A stretch of DNA of 5,857 nt from a bacterium. Lineage in GTDB: Bacteria; Pseudomonadota; Gammaproteobacteria; Burkholderiales; Burkholderiaceae_C. Position numbers and translations under genes: made by a program. Position 1 is the stretch's first letter; each line of letters opens with the position of its first letter. The notes below the pieces were generated by a model, which saw only the letters and a list, made by a program, of their open reading frames with translations, did no database searches and had not been told where the DNA came from. The stretch is taken from the NCBI GenBank assembly GCA_030824095.1, contig JAVBYK010000404.1, forward strand, positions 1 through 5,857, given 5' to 3'. Shown piece by piece: positions 1 to 5,168 of this stretch.

Positions 1-123
1 GTGCTGCATAAGCTGCCCTATACCAACAAGGACTTGCCGCAGATCGGCAAGCTCGACCCGCTGATTGTGGGTCGCGCGCATGTGGTGTACGAGCGCGGAG
101 AAAACCCCAACGCGATCCTGTAG
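1..123 (+). CDS. 3' end of an unidentified gene (partial)
   Basis: The first reading frame is open from the window edge to a TAG at 121-123 and gives the last 40 residues of a protein ending in GRAHVVYERGENPNAIL. About 33 of the 40 codons end in G or C, the coding signature of the other genes in the window, so this is very likely a true C-terminus. I do not recognise the family: there is no catalytic motif, membrane segment or repeat in the visible part. The gene converges on the secreted-protein gene at 130-522 with only 6 bp between stop codons. No hairpin followed by a T-run lies after its stop, so how its transcript ends is not apparent. The start lies outside the window. Confidence 0.6.
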   Translation: MLHKLPYTNKDLPQIGKLDPLIVGRAHVVYERGENPNAIL

Positions 124-129
124 ACGGTC

Positions 130-522
130 TCAGTCCCGGTTGCCCTTGCCGTGGCCCTTGCCACGGCCGCGGTTGCCCTGGTCACCGTGACCATGCCGCT
201 CTTCGTAGCGTTCGCGCACCCAATCTTCCTGCACAAAGTAGACGGGTTGGCCGCAGGCGTTGTAGCGCCCACAGTGTTTGCCCCAGTTTTTCTGGTGGCC
301 CGGAGGCACATACAGGTAAATGGGCTGCTGGTGGATGGCAACCGGTGTCTGCATGATCACCACGGGTTGTGGGGAAACGAGGCGGGGCTGAGGGTAGTTG
401 CCAATGTCGATGCGGCCATAGACACCGGGCTGGCTGATGCCGATGGAAACGCCGACATTGGTTTGAGCAACGGCAGAAGCCAGGGCACACGCGCCGAGCG
501 CAAGGACTATGAGTTTCTTCAT
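130..522 (-). CDS. Small secreted protein with Gly/His/Arg-rich tail
   Basis: A 130-residue protein of unknown function, probably exported. Residues 1-19 form a Sec signal peptide: MKK, a hydrophobic core LIVLALGACALASA, then A-V-A before Gln20. LGAC at 9-12 resembles a lipobox, but the Cys comes unusually early, so signal peptidase I cleavage is more likely. The mature part has a Pro/Val/Gln-rich stretch (about 31-70), a Cys-containing segment HCGRYNACGQ (Cys pair could form a disulfide) and a tail from about residue 108 dense in Gly, His, Arg and Lys. The tail could bind metal or a polyanion, which is inference only. ATG at 520-522 was chosen because it starts the signal peptide and has a Shine-Dalgarno GGAGA seven bases upstream. 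The frame stays open to about 792, but that extension is not signal-like. A TATACA hexamer (minus strand, 547-552) is a possible -10 with no good -35. The preceding terminator at 627-655 suggests independent transcription. Similar small secreted proteins are common in Burkholderiales. Confidence 0.8.
   Translation of the reverse strand: MKKLIVLALGACALASAVAQTNVGVSIGISQPGVYGRIDIGNYPQPRLVSPQPVVIMQTPVAIHQQPIYLYVPPGHQKNWGKHCGRYNACGQPVYFVQEDWVRERYEERHGHGDQGNRGRGKGHGKGNRD
148..167. other. Perfect 8-bp hairpin in 3' coding end
   Basis: GCCGTGGC at 148-155 and GCCACGGC at 160-167 are perfect inverted repeats around a 4-base loop. They lie within the last codons of the minus-strand secreted-protein gene, where the RGKGHGKG repeats are encoded, and next to the junction of two convergent genes. 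No T-run follows on either strand, so it is not a canonical intrinsic terminator. It may slow polymerase or protect the mRNA 3' end, or be a by-product of repetitive Gly/Arg/His codons. Confidence 0.4.
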
Positions 523-626
523 CCGATTTCTCCAAGAGTATGTTTGTGTATAACGTTTGCCAATGACGGGTGGAGGACAGGCGACCTGACCGCCGGACAA
601 ATGAACCCCATTTCTGACCAGCGGTG

Positions 627-655
627 AAAAAGGGCACCAGGTTTCCCTGATGCCC
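627..655 (-). terminator. Intrinsic terminator with GAAA tetraloop (minus strand)
   Basis: Read on the minus strand, GGGCAUCAGG (655-646), loop GAAA (645-642) and CCUGGUGCCC (641-632) form a ten-pair stem, followed directly by UUUUU (631-627). The one non-Watson-Crick pair is G-U on the minus strand but would be C-A on the plus strand, so the structure is tuned for minus-strand RNA. GAAA is a stable GNRA loop. It lies 27 bp beyond the stop of the small ORF at 683-799 and about 205 bp beyond the LysR stop. It would end transcripts of either and insulate the secreted-protein gene that follows. Confidence 0.85.
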
Positions 656-682
656 CCGAACCGACCAACAGTTGCATGCAGC

Positions 683-799
683 TTACTTGGTCGCAGCGTC
701 CGCTGGCTTGGCGGCAGTCTTTGCAACAGCCTTGTTAGTGCGTCTGTGCTTGACTTTCTTGGCTTTTTTGCAAAGCAGTCCGATGGATTCACCGGTCAT
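683..799 (-). CDS. Small Lys/Ala-rich basic ORF (hypothetical or remnant)
   Basis: A 38-codon ORF from ATG (797-799) to TAA (683-685). Its product is strongly basic: KKAKKVKHRRTNK at residues 11-23, then a tail of Ala, Lys, Pro and Asp. There is no signal peptide or obvious domain. No convincing Shine-Dalgarno precedes the ATG, and the frame is open upstream only to a stop at 839-841. GC at third positions (about 60%) is lower than in neighbours. The case for a real gene is the strong minus-strand terminator 27 bp downstream. The Lys/Ala tail resembles C-termini of small alanine/lysine-rich exported proteins in Burkholderiales, so it may be the remnant of a longer gene that lost its 5' half. 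The other reading is a genuine nucleic-acid-binding microprotein. The rest of the 523-859 interval contains the terminator and leader of the 130-522 gene and nothing else I can name. Confidence 0.4.
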   Translation of the reverse strand: MTGESIGLLCKKAKKVKHRRTNKAVAKTAAKPADAATK

Positions 800-859
800 G
801 CAACTACAACGCCGGGTGCTGGGCTGAGTTGACCGGGCTTACCTTTGCTTACAGAGCAT

Positions 860-1822
860 TCAGTCATTCACTTCGCCGATGGTTGTGCGCGTGGTGTGCG
901 CCTGGGCGTGCAGCCAGGCGCAAAAGGCCTTGATTTCCGCTCGCTGGCCGCTGCGCGGGCCGACCATCAGCCAGTAGGCCAGCGGGGACTCCAGGCGCGT
1001 GCCGGGCAGCACCTCGACCAGATCGCCGCTGGCCAGGCTGTCGGCGATCAGCGGCATGCGGGTCAGCGCCACGCCCTGGCCGGTCAGGGCGGACTGCGCG
1101 ATCTGGTGCGCATAGTTGAAATACAGCCAGCGCTTGGGCTCGAAACCCTTGAGCCCCTGGGCGTCCAGCCAGCGCTGCCAGGTCAGCCACTCCATGTGCT
1201 GGCTGCGGTAGGCGTCACCGGCTTCGATCAGTGCGAACTGGGCCAGGTCCTTGGCCTTCTTCAGTGGCGGGCTGCTTTTGAGCAACCAGGGGCTGGCCAC
1301 CGGCGTGAGTTGTTCTCCAAACAGGCGCTCGGCCTGGGCGGGCACGTTAGTGGGCAGCGCGTAGCGCAGCACCAGGTCAACGTCGGAGGTCTCCAGGTCG
1401 ACCGACACATCGGTGGCGTCGATGCGGATGTCGATGTCCGGGTGCTCACGCTGGAAGGATTCCAGCCGGGGGATCAGCCACATGGACGCAAACGAGGCCC
1501 AGGTACTGATGGACACGATCTTGCGCCCGGCGTTCTGGCGGATGAAGCGCACCGCGCTGTCGATGCGCTCCAGCGATGGCGACACGGCGCGCAGCAACTG
1601 GGTGCCGGCGCTGGTCAATTCGACGGCGCGGGTGTGGCGCAGGAATAGGGCGACGCCGATCTCGCTCTCCAGCGCCTGGATCTGGCGCGTGACAGCGGAT
1701 TGGGTCAGCGCCAGCTCCTCGGCGGCGGCCCGAAAGTTCAGGTGCTGGGTCACGGCCAGAAAGGCGCGCAAATGGCCAACGGAAATGCTGCGGGTGCGCA
1801 GTGCGGTGTGGTGGTGTTGCAT
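860..1822 (-). CDS. LysR-family transcriptional regulator (GcvA-like)
   Basis: A 320-residue LysR-type regulator, the usual family length. Residues about 17-76 are the winged helix-turn-helix: HLRAFLAVTQHLNF, then the recognition region RAAAEELALTQSAVTRQIQ and LFLRHTRAVELTSAG. A linker helix follows (77-95). The effector-binding domain of periplasmic-binding-protein fold starts near 100, with LIPRLESFQREHPDI and DVDLVLRY at 147-154, the pattern seen in GcvA-like members. The effector cannot be read from the sequence. ATG at 1820-1822 is the only sensible start upstream of the HTH, although no clear Shine-Dalgarno precedes it. The gene is divergent from the DUF2917 gene at 1956, the standard layout for a LysR regulator and its target. 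A T-N11-A dyad lies 11-31 bases upstream of its start codon, which suggests autoregulation. Its transcript may run to the terminator at 627-655. Confidence 0.93.
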   Translation of the reverse strand: MQHHHTALRTRSISVGHLRAFLAVTQHLNFRAAAEELALTQSAVTRQIQALESEIGVALFLRHTRAVELTSAGTQLLRAVSPSLERIDSAVRFIRQNAGRKIVSISTWASFASMWLIPRLESFQREHPDIDIRIDATDVSVDLETSDVDLVLRYALPTNVPAQAERLFGEQLTPVASPWLLKSSPPLKKAKDLAQFALIEAGDAYRSQHMEWLTWQRWLDAQGLKGFEPKRWLYFNYAHQIAQSALTGQGVALTRMPLIADSLASGDLVEVLPGTRLESPLAYWLMVGPRSGQRAEIKAFCAWLHAQAHTTRTTIGEVND

Positions 1823-1832
1823 GCAGGGATGA

Positions 1833-1853
1833 TTGATTCGCTAAACGCATCAA
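1833..1853. promoter_or_regulatory. Probable LysR-type operator (T-N11-A dyad)
   Basis: TTGAT at 1833-1837 and ATCAA at 1849-1853 are exact inverted repeats 11 bp apart. The inner bases CG at 1839-1840 and CG at 1846-1847 also obey the symmetry, giving 16 of 20 symmetric positions around base 1843. The core is T(1837)-N11-A(1849), the classical LysR-family box. It lies between the LysR gene and its divergent neighbour, beside the candidate LysR -10 element. The natural inference is binding by the product of the 860-1822 gene for autoregulation and for control of the DUF2917 gene. Confidence 0.55.
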
Positions 1854-1854
1854 T

Positions 1855-1883
1855 AGCGTAGCGCGATTTCATTGGACTGTGAA
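1855..1883 (-). promoter_or_regulatory. Candidate promoter of the LysR gene
   Basis: On the minus strand TTCACA (1883-1878, five of six matches to TTGACA) is separated by 17 bp from TACGCT (1860-1855, three of six matches to TATAAT). Transcription would start near 1848, giving a leader of about 26 bases and placing the start inside the 1833-1853 dyad. That fits autorepression. The -10 is weak, so this is tentative. Confidence 0.3.
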
Positions 1884-1905
1884 GCACCCCGGTGTGATCA
1901 TTCAC

Positions 1906-1933
1906 TGCCAAGTTGATGTCTTGTCACTTGGCA
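1906..1933. promoter_or_regulatory. Inverted repeat upstream of the DUF2917 gene
   Basis: TGCCAAGT (1906-1913) and ACTTGGCA (1926-1933) are perfect 8-bp inverted repeats around a 12-bp spacer. The second arm ends ten bases before the Shine-Dalgarno of the DUF2917 gene. In DNA it could be a dimeric regulator site. In RNA it could fold as an 8-pair stem with a 12-base loop in the 5' leader. It differs in sequence from the T-N11-A dyad, so it need not bind the same protein. Confidence 0.4.
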
Positions 1934-1955
1934 ACTGAGTAGCAGGAGAAATGCC

Positions 1956-2450
1956 ATGGCCTCGAAATCCGTTCTGAATTCGCAACAATCACCATCCACT
2001 CTGAAGCCCGTCAAGACGCTGTGCTGGCAGGTGGCCCCTGGGCGGGCGCTGCAGTTTCAGGCCGACAAGGCGGTGGAGTTGCAGATTGCGCAGGGGCGCG
2101 TCTGGGCAACGCTGGACGGTCCGCATGCTGGAGCCGCCAACGATTGGGGTGATCTGGTGTTGCGCGCCGGGGACCGGCTCACATTGCAGAGCGGGCAGCG
2201 CGTCGTGTTGGAGTCGTGGAGCGAAGGCACCCCGGGCGGTGCATCCAGGTTGGTCTGGTCGTCCGCCGCACAGGCGGCACAGGCTTCCAGTGCCGGTTGG
2301 TGGGTCTTGGGTTCAGACCTTGTCGCGTGGTTTGCCCAAACGGGTCGGCTTTTGTTGGCGTGGGGTGGCCGGGCGACGGGGCTTGGGCGCCTTGGCAGCC
2401 AGGGCCGCCTGCAGTGCCAGCCTGGCCCAGGTTGCCATGGCGTTGGCTGA
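1956..2450 (+). CDS. DUF2917 domain protein
   Basis: A 164-residue protein of unknown function. Residues about 20-88 fit the DUF2917 pattern: aromatic/hydrophobic strands, GRVWATLDGP, DWGDLVLRAGDRLTLQSGQRVVLESW, a small beta-rich domain common in betaproteobacteria. No signal peptide is visible, so it is probably cytoplasmic. The part after residue 100 is Ala/Ser-rich, then Trp- and Gly-rich, and looks unlike a conserved domain. ATG at 1956-1958 is chosen because AGGAG (1944-1948) lies seven bases before it. The ATG at 1951 reads only eight codons in another frame. The gene is divergent from the LysR regulator, which probably controls it. Its last 45 codons run antisense to the 3' end of the TfoX-domain gene, including part of the conserved TfoX domain. 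Either the two genes truly overlap, or this C-terminus has grown by loss of an earlier stop or by a frameshift. Confidence 0.8.
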   Translation: MASKSVLNSQQSPSTLKPVKTLCWQVAPGRALQFQADKAVELQIAQGRVWATLDGPHAGAANDWGDLVLRAGDRLTLQSGQRVVLESWSEGTPGGASRLVWSSAAQAAQASSAGWWVLGSDLVAWFAQTGRLLLAWGGRATGLGRLGSQGRLQCQPGPGCHGVG

Positions 2451-2744
2451 ATCCATGGCCTCTTCGGGGGCGCTGTAGTAGTTCATGCCACGTGCGACCG
2501 GTTTGCCATCCTTGGTGGACTGGTAGGTAAAGCGTTCGCAGCGCGCGGCCTCCCACAGGTGGCGGTTGTCGTCCGTGGCCTTGAGCCAGAGTTTTTCGCC
2601 TGACCCGAGGTCGGCAATGATGGCGATGGTCAGTCCGTCAGTGCTGATGCCCCATCCGCCAAACATGCGTTTGGCAACGCAAGGGCCGGCGCTGGCGAGC
2701 AACTCGCAACAATACTGGGCAAATTCGGAGTGTTTGGGTGGCAT
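2313..2744 (-). CDS. TfoX N-terminal domain protein
   Basis: A 143-residue protein. Residues about 9-118 match the TfoX N-terminal domain: RMFGGWGISTDG at 26-37, then KLWLKA, RFTYQ, and near the end NYYSAPEEAMDSANAMATWA. In TfoX/Sxy this domain is fused to a C-terminal half and acts in competence gene control. Stand-alone N-domain proteins like this one are common and their function is not established, so a competence role should not be assumed. The tail from about residue 119 is rich in Pro, Lys and Arg and looks disordered. ATG at 2742-2744 begins nine bases after the stop of the DUF6279 gene, with no strong Shine-Dalgarno, which suggests translational coupling in a two-gene operon. The 3' end overlaps the convergent DUF2917 gene by 138 bp. 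No terminator is visible after its stop. Confidence 0.88.
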   Translation of the reverse strand: MPPKHSEFAQYCCELLASAGPCVAKRMFGGWGISTDGLTIAIIADLGSGEKLWLKATDDNRHLWEAARCERFTYQSTKDGKPVARGMNYYSAPEEAMDSANAMATWARLALQAALAAKAPKPRRPATPRQQKPTRLGKPRDKV

Positions 2745-2753
2745 GGTGGCGGC

Positions 2754-3692
2754 TCACATCGCTGACGCGGAGGGCGTTGTAGCCGGCGTGGTTCTGGGCT
2801 CTTCACCCGAGAGCACGCGGGCGTCTTCTTCGTAGCTTTGCAGCGTTTGCACGAGTCGTGTGCGTTGTTCGGTGGTGCTGCTGTTGTGCAGGGCGGCCAT
2901 GGCCGCACAGCTCTCTGTTGTCAGGTTGTCCATGTACCGCCGGTAGGCGGGGTCGGGCGCCTTGAGGGTGCGCTCCAGCAGTGCGCGGACCTCGGCTTTG
3001 GCCTGGGTGGGCTTCACCGGGGGCTTGCGCAATTCCCGCAAGACTTGCAAGGCATCCTCGTGGCGGCGCTGCATTTCGCGCAACTGGAGTGGGCCATCGA
3101 AGCTGGATTTGCTGATGTGATCCCGCACGATGGCCAGTTGCGCAGCTTCCAGGGTGCCGTAGAAAGACTCGGCGCGTTCAACGATCTGTTTCGCGCGGCG
3201 CTGTCGGCGTTCGGTCAGGGTGCCGTCTATCCATTGCTCGCGCCAGGTGCGGTCGCGTCGCGCAAATTCCTGGGTCATGTGCTCCAGTTGCGCGTCCTGC
3301 AGACTGGGGGCGATGGCGGCGATGGTGGGGGTTACGCGCTCCAGCGTGACCTGTAGCCGCGTCTGCAGGTCGGCGACCACACCGCAAACCTGCTCGGCGG
3401 TGACGGCCTTGGGGGCCATGGCCTGGAGGTCCCTGAGCTTGTGCGCCAGCAGCGGGAGTTCCTGTTTGCGGTGCCAGTCCTGAACCGCCTGCAAGTCCTC
3501 GCGCACCCGCAGGCTTTGCGTGTCATCGAAATCAAAATAGCTGTCCAGCCACCAGTAGGTCAGCGTAGGCCCGTTGCTGTAGCCCAGGCGCACCGCGCTG
3601 CAGCCGCCCAGCGCCAATGAGGTCACCAGCACGCCGATAATGGGTGCCGATTGAAAGAAAAAGCGCAAATTGGATTGCTTTGAAAAGGACAT
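2754..3692 (-). CDS. DUF6279 family lipoprotein
   Basis: A 312-residue predicted lipoprotein of unknown function. Residues 1-30 are a lipoprotein signal peptide: basic start, hydrophobic APIIGVLVTSLA, lipobox LGGC with Cys31. Ser at +2 suggests sorting to the outer membrane. The mature start CSAVRLGYSNGPTLTYWWLDSYF, with its Tyr/Trp-rich segment and the following DDTQ, is typical of DUF6279. The rest is mainly charged and helical with heptad-like stretches (about 60-295) and ends in a Thr/Pro/Ser-rich tail. ATG at 3690-3692 is chosen because it gives a complete signal peptide and has GGAAG eight bases upstream. The frame is open to 4088, but that extension is antisense to glmU. The gene is first in an operon with the TfoX-domain gene and diverges from glmU with almost no gap, so its promoter must lie within the 5' part of glmU. 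Confidence 0.88.
   Translation of the reverse strand: MSFSKQSNLRFFFQSAPIIGVLVTSLALGGCSAVRLGYSNGPTLTYWWLDSYFDFDDTQSLRVREDLQAVQDWHRKQELPLLAHKLRDLQAMAPKAVTAEQVCGVVADLQTRLQVTLERVTPTIAAIAPSLQDAQLEHMTQEFARRDRTWREQWIDGTLTERRQRRAKQIVERAESFYGTLEAAQLAIVRDHISKSSFDGPLQLREMQRRHEDALQVLRELRKPPVKPTQAKAEVRALLERTLKAPDPAYRRYMDNLTTESCAAMAALHNSSTTEQRTRLVQTLQSYEEDARVLSGEEPRTTPATTPSASAM
3636..3641 (+). promoter_or_regulatory. Possible -10 element of glmU
   Basis: GATAAT matches five of six bases of the sigma-70 -10 consensus and lies about 55 bases before the glmU start. No good -35 is found 16-18 bp upstream. It lies inside the 5' coding part of the divergent lipoprotein gene, as any glmU promoter must, given how close the two starts are. 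Weak evidence. Confidence 0.2.
3685..3689 (+). promoter_or_regulatory. Ribosome binding site deciding the glmU start
   Basis: AAGGA lies seven bases before GTG at 3697 but only one base before the in-frame ATG at 3691. A spacing of seven is normal and one is too short. This is the main reason for preferring the GTG start. Confidence 0.5.
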
Positions 3693-3696
3693 GCAG

Positions 3697-5151
3697 GTGA
3701 CTTCCGAACTCCAGGACAAAGACGGCACGTTGGAAAGACTTCCCATTGACGTAGTCATTATGGCGGCCGGAAAAGGCACGCGCATGAAGAGCCGTCTTCC
3801 CAAGGTGCTGCAGCCGCTGGGCGGGCGCCCCCTGTTGCACCACGTGCTGGATACGGCGCGCGCGCTGCAGGCTCGCCAGGCGGTGGTGATCACAGGGCAT
3901 GGTGCTATGGAAGTTGAAGCAGCCTGTTCAATGGATACGAGGGCGGAGAGCCCGTTGACTATTAGCTTTGTGCGCCAGGAGCCGCAGCTGGGTACCGGCC
4001 ACGCGGTGCAGCAGGCGGTGCCTGCGCTGGCGGATGACGGTGTGGTCGTGATCCTGTCGGGTGATGTGCCACTGACCCGTCCGGCCACGCTGTTCCATCT
4101 GATTACGGCCTGCGCGGGTGAGAAGCTGGCCCTGCTGACCTTGCAGATGCCGGACCCGGCTGGCTACGGGCGCATCGTGCGCGCAGGCACGGGTGTGGAT
4201 GGCGAGGTGCTGGCCATCGTGGAGCACAAGGACGCTACGCCCGAGCAGCAGGCCATTACCGAGATCTACAGCGGCATCATGGCGGTTCCGGCTGCGCAAC
4301 TCAAGCGCTGGCTTGCACGGCTCGACAACAGCAACGCCCAGGGTGAGTACTACCTGACCGACGTGGTGAAGTTTGCCGTGGCCGATGGCGTGCCGGTCGT
4401 CGCGCACCGGATTGACGATGCGGTGCAGGTGACGGGCGTCAACAGCCCGCTGCAATTGGCACAACTGGAGCGCGCCTACCAGTTGCAGCAGGCACACCGT
4501 CTGATGGATGAAGGTGTTCGCCTTGCAGATCCGGCACGTTTTGATGTGCGCGGGGACCTGTTGTGCGCGCGCGATGTCAGCATAGACGTGAACTGCGTAT
4601 TCCAGGGGCAGGTGAATCTGGGGGAGGGGGTCTCCATTGGCGCGAATTGTGTGATTGCCAATGCCGTCATCGGAGCTGGCACCGTCATCCACCCGTTCAC
4701 CCATATCGATGGCGAAAATCTGGGCGTGACCGTGGGGGCCGGCGCACTGATAGGACCGTTTGCCCGTCTGCGCCCTGGCGCCCATTTGGGTGCCGAGGTG
4801 CACATCGGCAATTTTGTCGAGGTCAAGAACTCCACGCTGGCCAAGGGTGCCAAGGCCAATCATCTGGCCTATCTGGGCGACGCCACGGTGGGTGAGCGCG
4901 TCAACTACGGCGCCGGTAGCATCACCGCCAACTACGATGGCGCCAACAAGCACCGCACGGTGATCGAGGACGACGTGCACGTGGGCAGCAACTGTGTGCT
5001 GGTGGCGCCCATCACGCTGGGTGCTGGCGGCACCGTGGGCGGTGGCTCCACAGTTACCAAGAACACACCGGCCGGCGCACTGACGGTGGCCCGCGGCAAG
5101 CAGGTCAGCATCCCGAACTGGAGCCGGCCGAAGAAACTGCCCAAGGCCTGA
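3697..5151 (+). CDS. glmU: Bifunctional GlmU: GlcNAc-1-P uridyltransferase / GlcN-1-P acetyltransferase
   Basis: Cytoplasmic enzyme that acetylates glucosamine-1-phosphate with acetyl-CoA and then couples it to UTP. The product, UDP-GlcNAc, feeds peptidoglycan and lipopolysaccharide synthesis. It is 484 residues from this start; E. coli GlmU has 456. The N-terminal nucleotidyltransferase shows MAAGKGTRMKSRLPKVL (22-38), QLGTGHAV (97-104), SGDVPL (121-126, metal-binding Asp), GYGRIVR, IVEHKDAT and NAQGEYYLTDVV. The left-handed beta-helix acetyltransferase follows from about 255: RLRPGA (357-362), NFVEVKNS, NHLAYLGD (388-395, containing the catalytic His) and NYGAGSITANYDGANK. All key residues I can check are present. 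The conserved part begins at LPIDVV, so the first 14 residues are an unconserved extension. GTG 3697 is preferred for its ribosome binding site; ATG 3691, TTG 3670 and TTG 3730 are alternatives. It is divergent from the lipoprotein gene and probably co-transcribed with the kinase gene 17 bp downstream. Confidence 0.97.
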   Translation: MTSELQDKDGTLERLPIDVVIMAAGKGTRMKSRLPKVLQPLGGRPLLHHVLDTARALQARQAVVITGHGAMEVEAACSMDTRAESPLTISFVRQEPQLGTGHAVQQAVPALADDGVVVILSGDVPLTRPATLFHLITACAGEKLALLTLQMPDPAGYGRIVRAGTGVDGEVLAIVEHKDATPEQQAITEIYSGIMAVPAAQLKRWLARLDNSNAQGEYYLTDVVKFAVADGVPVVAHRIDDAVQVTGVNSPLQLAQLERAYQLQQAHRLMDEGVRLADPARFDVRGDLLCARDVSIDVNCVFQGQVNLGEGVSIGANCVIANAVIGAGTVIHPFTHIDGENLGVTVGAGALIGPFARLRPGAHLGAEVHIGNFVEVKNSTLAKGAKANHLAYLGDATVGERVNYGAGSITANYDGANKHRTVIEDDVHVGSNCVLVAPITLGAGGTVGGGSTVTKNTPAGALTVARGKQVSIPNWSRPKKLPKA

Positions 5152-5168
5152 CCCGAGGATAGTGAGCG

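Noticed and set aside
151..627. 158-codon plus-strand frame opposite the secreted-protein gene
   Set aside because: It is a shadow of the minus-strand gene; the opposite strand has the signal peptide, ribosome binding site and sensible composition.
523..792. Upstream extension of the secreted-protein frame to 792
   Set aside because: It would run through the terminator at 627-655 and hide a clear signal peptide that has its own Shine-Dalgarno.
845..1648. 267-codon plus-strand frame opposite the LysR gene
   Set aside because: Antisense shadow of a clear LysR regulator; Gly/Gln/Arg-rich with no recognisable domain.
1929..1945. Sigma-54-like element TTGGCA with GG and GC twelve bases apart
   Set aside because: It matches about 10 of 14 consensus positions, but transcription would start at about the DUF2917 start codon, leaving the good Shine-Dalgarno outside the mRNA. 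It also overlaps an arm of the inverted repeat, which explains TTGGCA.
2263..2294. Short GC-rich inverted repeats (CCGCC/GGCGG and GGCAC/GTGCC) beyond the TfoX-domain stop
   Set aside because: Stems of five pairs with no T-run, inside the DUF2917 coding region; not supportable as a terminator.
3693..4088. Upstream extension of the lipoprotein frame to 4088
   Set aside because: The extension is antisense to glmU, lacks protein-like character, and would bury the lipoprotein signal peptide 132 residues inside the product.
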